Below are positions 1-8,180 of a DNA stretch of 64,000 nt, in pieces (position 1 is the stretch's first letter; each line of letters starts with the position of its first letter). A program made the translations under genes and the position numbers. Origin of the DNA: Phaeobacter sp. 22II1-1F12B (GTDB taxonomy: Bacteria > Pseudomonadota > Alphaproteobacteria > Rhodobacterales > Rhodobacteraceae); contig NZ_AQQP01000007.1 in NCBI RefSeq assembly GCF_002210165.1, positions 248,001 through 312,000 on the forward strand, written 5' to 3'. The notes beneath the pieces were generated by a model. That model did no database searches and was not told the origin of the DNA. It saw only the letters and a program-made list of their open reading frames with translations.

Positions 1-162
1 GATGAGAAGTTCCGGCGCCGAGGTGCCGAAAGCGACGATTGTCAGGCTGACGATCAGGGCCGGGATACCCAGCCGCAACGACAGGTTCACCGCACCGCGC
101 ACAAGCGCGTCGCCAGCCAGAAGCAGAATGACCAGCCCCAGCGCCGTCAGAATCCAAGGCAT
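1..162 (-). CDS. Calcium/sodium antiporter (CaCA family), N-terminal fragment
   Basis: Reverse-strand gene of which only the first 54 codons are in the window; the rest lies beyond the left edge. It begins MPWILTALGLVILLLAGDAL, a hydrophobic first helix, and continues into a second helix ending FGTSAPELL. GTSxPE is the ion-binding alpha-repeat signature of the CaCA exchangers (YrbG/ChaA-like Na+/Ca2+ antiporters of the inner membrane). The ATG lies 2 nt after the stop of the small upstream gene, so it probably belongs to the same reverse-strand operon as the small zinc-ribbon protein and SppA. The family call rests on one motif plus hydrophobicity, because the second alpha-repeat is not visible. 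Confidence 0.75.
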   Translation of the reverse strand, partial: MPWILTALGLVILLLAGDALVRGAVNLSLRLGIPALIVSLTIVAFGTSAPELLI

Positions 163-164
163 GA

Positions 165-335
165 TCAACGTTTCTTACTCCCGCCGCAGGCGCATGGCCA
201 CTTGCCGATCTTGTAGCGCCCGCATGATGGGCATTTCGCGTCACTAAGCCGTTTCGCACCCGGCAGTCGCAACCGCCCGAACATTGCCAGCACGCCCATT
301 GCGATAAGGAAAAGAAGAACAATCTTGAGGATCAC
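165..335 (-). CDS. Small single-pass membrane protein with zinc-ribbon-like cysteines
   Basis: A 56-residue protein if the GTG at 335 is used. That start lies 1 nt after the sppA-like stop codon and directly precedes a hydrophobic helix (VILKIVLLFLIAMGVLAMF). The tail carries CPSCGRY...CACGG, four cysteines in a CxxC...CxC arrangement that could hold zinc, and ends in a basic SKKR. A longer reading from the ATG at 410 would run through the end of sppA and adds a polar, low-quality N-terminus, so I reject it. The function is unknown; tight packing between sppA and the antiporter suggests co-transcription. Confidence 0.6.
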   Translation of the reverse strand: MILKIVLLFLIAMGVLAMFGRLRLPGAKRLSDAKCPSCGRYKIGKWPCACGGSKKR

Positions 336-336
336 G

Positions 337-1134
337 TCAAAGGCCAAAACGGGCGAATTCCGCCCGCTCCTCGATGCTTCCGATAGCGTCCTGCGCCAGT
401 GACGCGCCAAAGCGCGACAGGAAGGGCCGCTTCATCGCATAGCGCCGAAATTTGGTCTTTTCGCCAAACCGGGCCAGCATCTTGGGTTTCAGATGTCCGA
501 TCCCGTCGATCAGGCCAAGTTCGGCCGCACGCCGCGCCAGCCAGATTTCCCCGGTGAAAAGATCATGTTTGGTATCAAGCTTTTCGCCCCGGCGCGATTT
601 CACGTAGGAAATGAAATTCCCGTGCATATCGTCCAGCAGGGTCTTGAGACGCGCCACGTCTTCAGGATTTTCAGGGCTGAACGGGTCGAGCATGGATTTC
701 GATTTTCCGGCCGTATAGACGCGCCGTTCGACCCCCTGCCTCGCAAGGAATACATGTGCACCGAACCCGGCCGAGATCACCCCGATGGACCCGAGCACGG
801 AACAGTCATCGCCATAGATTTCATCCGCCGCCGCGGCGAGCCAGTAGCCGCCCGAGGCTGCAACGTCCTCGACAAAGGCGAAAACCGGAATGTCGTTTTC
901 CTCGGACAGGCGGCGGATGCGCGCGCCGATCAGCGAGGACTGCACCGGCGAGCCGCCGGGCGAATTGATTTCAAGAGCTACGGCGACGGGTTTGCCGCGC
1001 TTGAATGCTTTTTCAAGGATCGGGGCCAATGCCGCGTCGGTCAGCGAGGCACGCCCCGCCATCCCGATAGTTCCGCTCATCCGCACGACCGATACGATCG
1101 GCGGTTTTTTGATAAAGGGCAGCCGTAACATCAT
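337..1134 (-). CDS. sppA: S49 family signal peptide peptidase (SppA/SohB-like)
   Basis: A 265-residue short-form member of the S49 serine peptidases, which cleave leftover signal peptides and membrane protein fragments at the inner membrane. The Ser/Lys dyad is recognisable: the nucleophile is Ser94 in AASGGYW and the general base is Lys144 in TAGKSKSML. The EINSPGGS and GSIGVI stretches are also typical. I place the start at the MM pair (1134), just before the MLRLPFIKKPP segment; a longer reading to 1170 adds 12 residues with no family support. There is no obvious N-terminal transmembrane anchor, so it may be peripheral or anchored by its own hydrophobic face. It is the first gene of a probable operon with the two genes that follow. 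Confidence 0.88.
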   Translation of the reverse strand: MMLRLPFIKKPPIVSVVRMSGTIGMAGRASLTDAALAPILEKAFKRGKPVAVALEINSPGGSPVQSSLIGARIRRLSEENDIPVFAFVEDVAASGGYWLAAAADEIYGDDCSVLGSIGVISAGFGAHVFLARQGVERRVYTAGKSKSMLDPFSPENPEDVARLKTLLDDMHGNFISYVKSRRGEKLDTKHDLFTGEIWLARRAAELGLIDGIGHLKPKMLARFGEKTKFRRYAMKRPFLSRFGASLAQDAIGSIEERAEFARFGL

Positions 1135-1240
1135 GAATACGGATGTAGATTGGCGACTGCCCCTAAACAAGGTGTGAGGTCAACTTGACTTGTGGGCAAG
1201 GCACGAATTCATGCCTCGCCAGCAAAAATACCACGCGGCG

Positions 1241-2002
1241 TCAGCTGCGGATGCGCCAGCCGGTACGGAAGATCAGCCAGATCACGCCAAGGCACAGCCC
1301 GGTAAACAAGGCGATCGCGAACAGGCTAATGCCAATCGGCACATCTGCCATGTCGAAGAACGCCCAGCGAAACCCGGAGATCAAATAAAGAACCGGGTTG
1401 AAATGCGTGACGGTCTGCCAGACCGGCGGCAGCATCGACACCGAATAGAACGACCCGCCCAGAAAGATCAGCGGCGTGACGATCAGCAACGGCACCAGTT
1501 GCAGTTGTTCGAAATTCTTCGCCCAGATGCCGATGATGAATCCGAAAAGCGCAAAACTCAGACAGGTCATGACCAGAAAGGCGACCATCGCCAGCGGGTG
1601 GGCGATATTCAGATCGACGAAGAAATTCGCAGTGATCAGGATCACGACACCGATGAAAAGCGCCTTGGTCGCTGCCGCTCCCACATAGCCAAGCACGATC
1701 TCGAAAAAGCTGATCGGCGCGGACAGATGTTCATAGATCGTGCCGATGAACTTGGGGAAATAGATACCGAAAGCCGCGTTGGAAATCGACTGCGTGATGA
1801 CCGAAAGCATGATCAGCCCCGGCACGATGAAGGCCCCATAGCTGACGCCCTCCACCTGATCGATCCGGCTGCCGATGGCGGCCCCGAAGACCACGAAATA
1901 CAGAGAGGTCGAGATCACCGGCGAGACAAAGCTTTGCATGATCGTCCGGAAGAAGCGCGACATCTCGAACCGGTAGATGGCGGCAATAGCGATCCAGTTC
2001 AT
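1241..2002 (-). CDS. ABC-2 type transporter permease (YadH-like)
   Basis: A 253-residue integral membrane protein with about six hydrophobic segments and the ABC-2 membrane domain layout, including the conserved late block [17 protein letters not shown] followed by [12 protein letters not shown]. Its ATG overlaps the stop of the ATPase gene (TAATG at 2000-2004), so the two are translationally coupled and form one exporter. YadGH-type exporters are widespread and their substrate is generally unknown. The regulated-looking palindrome upstream of the ATPase hints that this pair responds to a specific ligand. Confidence 0.88.
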   Translation of the reverse strand: MNWIAIAAIYRFEMSRFFRTIMQSFVSPVISTSLYFVVFGAAIGSRIDQVEGVSYGAFIVPGLIMLSVITQSISNAAFGIYFPKFIGTIYEHLSAPISFFEIVLGYVGAAATKALFIGVVILITANFFVDLNIAHPLAMVAFLVMTCLSFALFGFIIGIWAKNFEQLQLVPLLIVTPLIFLGGSFYSVSMLPPVWQTVTHFNPVLYLISGFRWAFFDMADVPIGISLFAIALFTGLCLGVIWLIFRTGWRIRS

Positions 2003-2928
2003 TACGCGTCCTCCTCGACCAGATTGACAAAGATATCCTCGAGGCTGCTCTGTCGTGTCTGCACATCGCGCAGTGTCAGCCCCGCATCCGAAATGGCGTT
2101 CAGCAGCTTGGTGATGCCGGTCCGTTCTGCATGGGTATCGTAGGAATAGATCAGCGTCTCGCCCCCCTGTCCGATCTCAAGACCGAAATCCGCAAGGCTG
2201 GCGGGGAGCGTTTCGATCGGCGCATTCAGCTGCACTTCAAGCTGTTTACGCCCCATCTGCCGCATCAGCTCGGCCTTTTCCTGCACGAGCAGAAGCTCTC
2301 CGCGCGTGATGACACCGATCCGGTCGGCGATGGCTTCGGCCTCTTCGATATAATGGGTCGTCAGAATGATGGTCACGCCATCGGCCTTCATCTCGGCAAC
2401 GATGTCCCACATGTCCTTGCGCAGCGCCACGTCGACGCCAGCGGTCGGCTCATCAAGGAATAGCACGCGCGGCTCGTGTGCCAGCGCCTTGGCGATCAGC
2501 ACCCGGCGCTTCATGCCGCCCGACAGTTCCTTGATCTGGTTGTCGCGCTTGTCCCAGAGCGAGAGCTTGCGCAGGATTTCCTCGACCAGCGCATCGTTGC
2601 GGGGCTTGCCGAACAGACCACGGCTCAGGCGCACGGTATTGCGGACGGTCTCGAACTGCTCCACGACGACTTCCTGCGGCACCAGCCCGATCAGCGACCG
2701 CGCGGCGCGGTAGTCGCGCAGGATGTCATGCCCGCCAACCGTCACCGACCCCGACGACGGTGTCACCAGCCCGCAGACCGTGGAAATGAGCGTCGTTTTC
2801 CCGGCGCCGTTAGGTCCGAGAAGAGCAAGGATTTCACCCTCTTCGATGTCGAGCGACACGCCTTTCAGCGCCTCGAACCCGCCATCATAAACTTTGCGCA
2901 GATCTTTTACGCTTAGAATTGCGGCCAT
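2002..2928 (-). CDS. ABC exporter ATP-binding protein (YadG-like)
   Basis: A 308-residue ATPase with Walker [11 protein letters not shown]-loop region, signature LSGGMKRR, Walker [13 protein letters not shown] and the switch His in TTHYIEEAE. The C-terminal 80 residues after the nucleotide-binding domain are the extension common in DrrA/YadG-type subunits. I chose the ATG at 2928 because an excellent ribosome-binding site (AAGGAGG) lies 6 nt upstream and the family sequence starts there; a 22-residue longer reading lacks support. It pairs with the coupled permease downstream. Confidence 0.92.
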   Translation of the reverse strand: MAAILSVKDLRKVYDGGFEALKGVSLDIEEGEILALLGPNGAGKTTLISTVCGLVTPSSGSVTVGGHDILRDYRAARSLIGLVPQEVVVEQFETVRNTVRLSRGLFGKPRNDALVEEILRKLSLWDKRDNQIKELSGGMKRRVLIAKALAHEPRVLFLDEPTAGVDVALRKDMWDIVAEMKADGVTIILTTHYIEEAEAIADRIGVITRGELLLVQEKAELMRQMGRKQLEVQLNAPIETLPASLADFGLEIGQGGETLIYSYDTHAERTGITKLLNAISDAGLTLRDVQTRQSSLEDIFVNLVEEDA

Positions 2929-2987
2929 ATCTGCCTCCTTTTTCAGCAGCGATCTAAGCTGATCCGGAGCAGAGGCCAATATATTTT

Positions 2988-3009
2988 GCTGCACAGGTAC
3001 CTGTGCAGC
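2988..3009. promoter_or_regulatory. Perfect 22-bp palindrome upstream of the ABC exporter
   Basis: The half-site GCTGCACAGGT is followed directly by its exact reverse complement. It sits 60 bp upstream of the exporter ATPase ATG, between that gene and the end of the CoxG-like gene. No T tract follows on either strand, so it looks like an operator for a dimeric repressor rather than a terminator. No TetR or MarR type gene lies beside it. Confidence 0.6.
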
Positions 3010-3034
3010 CTGTTTTCAAAGGGGGTGACGCGGC

Positions 3035-3544
3035 TCAGGTCTTGCTGAACCAGCCTTTTTTCGCAGGCGCTTCCTCGGCCACGGGCTCGCCATCTTCGGC
3101 GGGGCCTTCGATCTGCTCGACAAAGTTGGAAAAGAACTGGTCGGCCATCTTCTTGGCGAACCCGTCGATCAGCCGGCTGCCAAGCTGCGCGAGCTTGCCG
3201 CCGACCTTGGCCTCGACATCATAGCTCAGCAGCGTGCCACCGGCATCGGTCGGCTCAAGCGTGACCACCGCCCCGCCCTTGGCAAACCCGGCCGCGCCGC
3301 CCTTGCCTTCGCCGGTGATGGTCATCTTTTCGTTCTCGACCATATCGGTCATCGAAACCTGACCTTTGAAGGTGGCTTTGACCGGTCCGACCTTTTGAAC
3401 GACCGTCGCCTCGTAGCCGTCCTGCGGATTGCCGGTGACTTCCTGCGCGCCGGGCACACAGTTCTTCAGCATATCGGGATCAAGAAGGGCCGCGTAAACC
3501 GTTGCTGGGTCTGCCTTGATCTCGCGCTGATCGCTCATCTGCAT
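3035..3544 (-). CDS. CoxG-like SRPBCC domain protein
   Basis: A 169-residue protein related to CoxG (carbon monoxide dehydrogenase subunit G), an SRPBCC/START-like fold with a hydrophobic cavity. Typical landmarks are ADPATVYAALLDPDMLKNCVPG near the N-terminus (residues about 11-32) and the late block VGGKLAQLGSRLIDGFAKKMADQFF. CoxG recruits CO dehydrogenase to the membrane in CO oxidisers, but no cox genes are in this window, so the role here is open. The start at 3544 has a GGAG 7 nt upstream. The C-terminus (about 25 residues, rich in Glu, Ala and Lys, ending KKGWFSKT) looks disordered. Confidence 0.8.
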   Translation of the reverse strand: MQMSDQREIKADPATVYAALLDPDMLKNCVPGAQEVTGNPQDGYEATVVQKVGPVKATFKGQVSMTDMVENEKMTITGEGKGGAAGFAKGGAVVTLEPTDAGGTLLSYDVEAKVGGKLAQLGSRLIDGFAKKMADQFFSNFVEQIEGPAEDGEPVAEEAPAKKGWFSKT

Positions 3545-3722
3545 GGGGTGGCTCCTCTTGATGAATACCCGTGGCCTTGATTTCTAAACGAGAACTTGCC
3601 GACGCGACAATACGAACTCTGCAAGGAAATGTCGGAAACAGACCTTGCAGCAAATACCGACCATGGTAGCACAGAGCCGTACCGGTCGTTGCGACGCGCC
3701 CGAGAGAAGTCGAAGGAACCCC

Positions 3723-4706
3723 ATGAAACTGATGTCGACGAACCATGCTGCCGCGGGCATCTTTTTCATTCTGGCGGGCGTTCTTGCGATGTCGATCAAC
3801 GACCTGCTGATCAAAACCCTGTCCGGCGGCTATCCCCTGCACCAGATCGTGTTCATCCGTTCCGCGATCGGCATCGGGTTCAGCCTGTTTCTTGTGCAGT
3901 TAGAAGGGGGCTGGTCGATCCTCAAGCCCAAGGCGCCATGGTTGCAGCTTTGCCGTGCCTTGCTGGTTGTCGTGTCGAACATGACCTATTTCGTCGCCAT
4001 CGCGGCCCTGCCACTGGCCAATGCGACCGCGCTATTCTTTGTCGCGCCGCTTTTCATCACGGTGCTGTCGATACCCTTGTTGGGCGAGAAAGTCGGCCCG
4101 CTCCGGATCGGGGCTGTTCTCGTCGGCTTTATCGGCGTGGTCATCATGCAGCGCCCTTGGGCGGCGGCCGGATCGCTTGAGGTGAGCCGTATCATCCTGC
4201 TCCTGCCGGTATTCGCCGCCCTTACTTACGCGCTGATGCAGCTTTTGACCCGCAGGCTGGGGGCAACCAGCAAGGCCTCGGCCCTCTCTGTATATATTCA
4301 GGGCACGTTCATGATCGTCTCGATGGGCTTTTACGTCGTCGCAGGCGACGGGCACTTTGTCGAAGGCGTGGACGACCCAAGCCTGCTGTTCCTGCTGCGC
4401 GCCTGGGTCTGGCCACAGGATGGCGACTGGTGGCCACTGATCGGGCTGGGACTCAACTCGGCGATCATCGGCTATTGCGTAAGCCAGGCTTACCGCATGA
4501 CCGACGCGGCGACGCTTGCCCCCTTCGAATACGCGGGCCTGCCGCTTGCCGTGCTCTGGGGCTGGCTCTTCTGGTCCGACCTGCCGGATCTGACGATCTG
4601 GATCGGCATGGCGCTTATCATCGGGTCGGGCCTGTTCGTCTTTCTCCGTGAAAAGCAAAAGTCGCGCGCCATCGCCAGATCCGTCAGGATCAGAACCCGC
4701 GCCTGA
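3723..4706 (+). CDS. DMT superfamily transporter (EamA family)
   Basis: A 327-residue inner membrane protein with about ten hydrophobic helices in two EamA repeats (residues roughly 10-150 and 175-310). The first repeat includes GVLAMSINDLLIKTL and HQIVFIRSAIGIG, features of roseobacter RhaT/RarD-like metabolite exporters. The ATG at 3723 is preceded by AAGGAA and starts the family-like sequence; the longer in-frame reading from 3645 is rejected. It stands alone, between a reverse-strand gene and the Anbu operon. Substrate unknown. Confidence 0.85.
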   Translation: MKLMSTNHAAAGIFFILAGVLAMSINDLLIKTLSGGYPLHQIVFIRSAIGIGFSLFLVQLEGGWSILKPKAPWLQLCRALLVVVSNMTYFVAIAALPLANATALFFVAPLFITVLSIPLLGEKVGPLRIGAVLVGFIGVVIMQRPWAAAGSLEVSRIILLLPVFAALTYALMQLLTRRLGATSKASALSVYIQGTFMIVSMGFYVVAGDGHFVEGVDDPSLLFLLRAWVWPQDGDWWPLIGLGLNSAIIGYCVSQAYRMTDAATLAPFEYAGLPLAVLWGWLFWSDLPDLTIWIGMALIIGSGLFVFLREKQKSRAIARSVRIRTRA

Positions 4707-4788
4707 CGCCCGGTTCATGCCCACAGATCGCCGCTATACTACTTTAGGTTGCGACACCGCGCCCTGCCGTCTAACCTTTTGACTGAAA

Positions 4789-4807
4789 GCCCGGCAGTTG
4801 ACCGGGC
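4789..4807. terminator. Stem-loop downstream of the DMT gene
   Basis: GCCCGG and CCGGGC flank a 7-nt loop, 82 nt after the DMT stop and ahead of the Anbu operon. No T tract follows, so it is at best a weak or Rho-assisted terminator. Confidence 0.3.
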
Positions 4808-4954
4808 AACCGACCAACATGGGTTTCAATCGTTTGAAAACAGACAGGAAATACAAGCCTAAGAAACAGGCAGGCCGCGTCGCGCAAGAGACAGCGGGAT
4901 ATTCGCGATACTGTCTCCTGTTGTCGAAACAAAGAATCCCACTATGGTTAAGTC

Positions 4955-6382
4955 ATGGTTGGTGAAAACAAATTTTTCGACGAGATGAGCGGCCACAACG
5001 GCACTGTCCGGGACGCCTATGCAGCCTATCACGACTGGTTTGCAGAGCAGGACGCCGAACGTCTCACAAAGAAATCGCAGGACGCCGAGACATTCTTCCG
5101 GCGAACCGGCATTACCTTTAACGTCTATGGCCAGAGCGAGGCGCAGGAGCGGCTGATCCCCTTCGATCTGGTGCCGCGCATCCTTGCGCAACGGGAATGG
5201 ACGAAGCTGGCAAAAGGCATCGAGCAGCGGGTCGCCGCGATCAACGCCTTTCTGCATGACATCTATAACCGTCAGGAAATCCTGCGGGCCGGACGCGTCC
5301 CCAAGCACCTGATCGCCGGGAACGAAGCCTTCCTACCGCAAATGCTGGGCTTCAGCCCTCCGGGCCAAGTCTACACCCACATCGTCGGCACCGACATCGT
5401 TCGCACCGGCGAAGGCGATTTCTTCGTTCTCGAAGACAATGCGCGGACACCCTCGGGCGTGTCCTACATGCTGGAAAACCGCGAAACGATGCTCCAGATG
5501 TTCCCGGAGCTGTTCGCCAAGATCAAGGTTCAGCCGGTCAGCGACTACCCCAAGAACCTGCGTCGCTCGCTTGCGGCCTGCGCGCCCAGTTCGGCCGGGT
5601 CGAAGCCGACCATCGCCGTTCTGACACCGGGCATCTACAACTCGGCCTATTTCGAACATTCCTTCCTCGCCGACCAGATGGGCGCGGAACTGGTCGAAGG
5701 CCACGACCTGCGCGTGGTCGACGGCCATATCGCGATGCGCACGACCCAAGGCTACAAGCGGATCGACGTGATCTATCGCCGGATCGACGACGATTTCCTC
5801 GACCCGCTGACCTTCAATCCGGAATCGATGCTGGGTGTCCCCGGCATCATGGATGTCTACCGCGCGGGCAATATCACCATTGCAAACGCACCCGGCGCAG
5901 GCATCGCGGATGACAAGGCGATCTATTCCTACATGCCGGATATCGTCGAATTCTACACCGGCGAAAAAGCCATCCTGAAGAATGTCGAGACATGGCGCTG
6001 CGGCGAACCCGGCGCGCTTCAATACGTGCTCGACAACCTTAAGGATCTGGTTGTCAAAGAGGTGCACGGCTCGGGCGGCTACGGCATGCTCGTCGGCCCT
6101 GCCGCCAGCAAGAAAGAGCTGGCCACCTTTGCCGAAAAGCTCAAGGCTAAGCCGGGCAATTACATCGCTCAGCCTACGCTCTCGCTCTCCACGGTCCCGA
6201 TATTCACGGAATCGGAACTGGCGCCGCGCCACGTCGATTTGCGGCCTTTCGTGCTGGTATCGCCACAGGGCATCAATATCGTCCCAGGCGGCTTGACCCG
6301 CGTCGCGTTGGCCAAAGGATCGCTTGTCGTCAACTCGAGCCAGGGCGGCGGCACCAAGGACACCTGGGTGCTGGAGGACTGA
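4955..6382 (+). CDS. Circularly permuted ATP-grasp protein (COG2308 type)
   Basis: A 475-residue cytosolic protein of the circularly permuted ATP-grasp family. Characteristic blocks are the N-terminal GTVRDAYAAYHDWF, the ARTPSGVSYMLENRE segment, VLTPGIYNSAYFEHSFLADQMG, IDVIYRRIDDDFLDP, and the C-terminal GSGGYGMLVGP that should contact ATP. These proteins are predicted amidoligases that use ATP to form amide or peptide bonds; the substrate is unknown. It opens a four-gene operon (alpha-E protein 4 nt downstream, then transglutaminase, then Anbu). The N-terminal half of the protein at 25123 is its paralogue. The start at 4955 matches the usual family N-terminus although its ribosome-binding site is weak. 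Confidence 0.9.
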   Translation: MVGENKFFDEMSGHNGTVRDAYAAYHDWFAEQDAERLTKKSQDAETFFRRTGITFNVYGQSEAQERLIPFDLVPRILAQREWTKLAKGIEQRVAAINAFLHDIYNRQEILRAGRVPKHLIAGNEAFLPQMLGFSPPGQVYTHIVGTDIVRTGEGDFFVLEDNARTPSGVSYMLENRETMLQMFPELFAKIKVQPVSDYPKNLRRSLAACAPSSAGSKPTIAVLTPGIYNSAYFEHSFLADQMGAELVEGHDLRVVDGHIAMRTTQGYKRIDVIYRRIDDDFLDPLTFNPESMLGVPGIMDVYRAGNITIANAPGAGIADDKAIYSYMPDIVEFYTGEKAILKNVETWRCGEPGALQYVLDNLKDLVVKEVHGSGGYGMLVGPAASKKELATFAEKLKAKPGNYIAQPTLSLSTVPIFTESELAPRHVDLRPFVLVSPQGINIVPGGLTRVALAKGSLVVNSSQGGGTKDTWVLED

Positions 6383-6386
6383 GAAC

Positions 6387-7328
6387 ATGCTAGGAAAGAC
6401 AGCCGGCGGCCTCTACTGGATGTTCCGCTACCTTGAGCGCACGGAAAATATCGCGCGCCTGATCGAAGCCGGTTTCCGCATCGCGCTGACCCGCTCGACA
6501 GACGCGGAATCCGAATGGAAATCGGTCGTGACGACATCGGGCGTTTCTGCCGGATACGCGGCGAAATACGACAATTACACCTCGACCAACGTGGTCGATT
6601 ACCTTTTGCGCGATACTTCCAACCCTTCCAGCGTGATTTCGGTCACCGGGGCAGCCCGGGACAACGCGCGTCTGGTCCGCACCGCGCTGACCACCGAAGT
6701 CTGGGAAGCCGTCAACGAAACATGGATGACCCTTACCGAGCTGCTGGCAAACCCGGTTCGCGAAACCGAACTGCCGTCGGTGCTGAACACGATACGCCAG
6801 CAAAGCGCGCTGGTCCGGGGCGCGCTTCACGGCACCATGCTGCGCAATGACATCTACGATTTCTCGCGCATCGGAACCTTTATCGAACGGGCGGACAACA
6901 CCGCGCGGATCATCGACGTCAAATATTACACCCTCCTGCCGAACACGAGCTTCGTCGGGTCATCGCTCGACAACGTGCAGTGGGAAACCGTGCTTCGGTC
7001 AGTCTCGGCACATCGTTCCTTCCGCTGGCTTGGCGAAAGCGAAATGACCGCCTCTGGCATTGCCGATTTCCTGATTCTAGATCGCCGCCTGCCCCGTTCG
7101 CTTTCCTTCTGCATCAGCCAGATCGTCAGCAATCTGGACTATCTGGCCGAGGATTACGGGGAACGTCATGCGTGCCACGAGATGGCTGAAAAGATCCAGT
7201 CCCGGCTCAAAAACCGTGACATCGAGTCGATTTTCGACGAAGGTCTGCATGAATTCATCACCGCTTTCATTCGGGATATCAATTCGCTCGGCCAGCAGAT
7301 CGAAAGCGATTTCCGGTTTGGCGGCTAG
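6387..7328 (+). CDS. Alpha-E domain protein (COG2307)
   Basis: A 313-residue all-helical alpha-E protein. It starts MLGKTAGGLYWMFRYLERTEN, the family signature in which Arg-Tyr-x-Glu-Arg precedes a run of amphipathic helices, and ends DINSLGQQIESDFRFGG. Alpha-E proteins nearly always accompany circularly permuted ATP-grasp proteins, either fused or next door, and are predicted to assist the ligation step. Here the gene starts 4 nt after the ATP-grasp stop. I chose the ATG at 6387, not the longer in-frame reading from 6324, which overlaps the previous gene. Its paralogue is fused to the second ATP-grasp protein (25123-27519). Confidence 0.9.
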   Translation: MLGKTAGGLYWMFRYLERTENIARLIEAGFRIALTRSTDAESEWKSVVTTSGVSAGYAAKYDNYTSTNVVDYLLRDTSNPSSVISVTGAARDNARLVRTALTTEVWEAVNETWMTLTELLANPVRETELPSVLNTIRQQSALVRGALHGTMLRNDIYDFSRIGTFIERADNTARIIDVKYYTLLPNTSFVGSSLDNVQWETVLRSVSAHRSFRWLGESEMTASGIADFLILDRRLPRSLSFCISQIVSNLDYLAEDYGERHACHEMAEKIQSRLKNRDIESIFDEGLHEFITAFIRDINSLGQQIESDFRFGG

Positions 7329-7343
7329 AACGGAACCGACGTT

Positions 7344-8141
7344 TTGCATCTGACCATCACCCACACAACGCGTTACAGCTACGAAACTCCGGTCCATTAC
7401 GCGCTTCAGAAAATCCGGCTGATTCCGCGCGACACGCCCCAGCAGCGGATCAACGACTGGAAGGTGCAGATCACCGGCGGCAACCGCGAAGTGATCTACC
7501 ACGACCAGCATGGCAACGTGACCGAACTGATGCAGATCGACCCGGGCGCGACCGAGGTGTCGATCACCGCATCCGGCCGGGTGGAAACACGCGACACCGC
7601 CGGGATCCTCGGCAAAGTTTACGGGTCCATCCCGCTCTGGCTGTACCTTCAGGAAAGCAAGCTGACGAAACCCGGCGACGGCATCCGCGAAATCGCTGCC
7701 ACGCTCGAGGCGGCGCAGGACAAGCTGACCGGGCTGCATGACATGTCGGCGCGGATCGCCGAAGCGGTCAAATACGGATCGGGTCAGACCTATGCCGAAA
7801 CTACCGCCGAAGAGGCGCTAAAAGGCGGCAAAGGCGTCTGTCAGGATCACGCCCAGATCTTTATTTCTGCCGCGCGCGCGGCGGGCATCCCCGCCCGCTA
7901 TGTCAGCGGCTACCTGATGATGCCGGACAGGGTCGAGCAAAGCGCGACCCACGCATGGGCCGAGGCGCATCTGGACACGCTTGGCTGGGTCGGTTTCGAC
8001 GTCTCCAACGCCCAGTCGCCTGACGAACACTATGTAAACGTGGCGACCGGCCGGGATTATCTGGACGCCGCGCCGATTTCAGGATTGCGTCAGGGCTCTG
8101 GCGATGAATCAATGATTGTGTCGCTGCAAGTCCAGCAGTAA
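7344..8141 (+). CDS. Transglutaminase-like cysteine protease (Anbu operon)
   Basis: A 265-residue protein with an N-terminal transglutaminase-associated beta domain (residues 1-110) and a transglutaminase-like core. The catalytic triad is visible: Cys166 in GVCQDH, His203 in THAWAE and Asp219 in GFDVSN. Bacterial members of this group are thought to act as peptidases or amide-forming enzymes rather than cross-linkers. The start is TTG (7344), 15 nt after the alpha-E stop; no better ATG fits the family N-terminus HLTITHTTRYSY. Together with the flanking genes it forms the conserved Anbu operon. Confidence 0.88.
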   Translation: MHLTITHTTRYSYETPVHYALQKIRLIPRDTPQQRINDWKVQITGGNREVIYHDQHGNVTELMQIDPGATEVSITASGRVETRDTAGILGKVYGSIPLWLYLQESKLTKPGDGIREIAATLEAAQDKLTGLHDMSARIAEAVKYGSGQTYAETTAEEALKGGKGVCQDHAQIFISAARAAGIPARYVSGYLMMPDRVEQSATHAWAEAHLDTLGWVGFDVSNAQSPDEHYVNVATGRDYLDAAPISGLRQGSGDESMIVSLQVQQ

Positions 8142-8180
8142 TAAACGGTCCACGCGCCTCTAATCCTTGTCGGAAACTCC

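Noticed and set aside
2988-3009. 22-bp palindrome as a terminator for the CoxG-like gene
   Set aside because: No T run follows on the minus strand (it is followed by AAAATATATT), and the symmetrical design without a proper loop fits an operator better.
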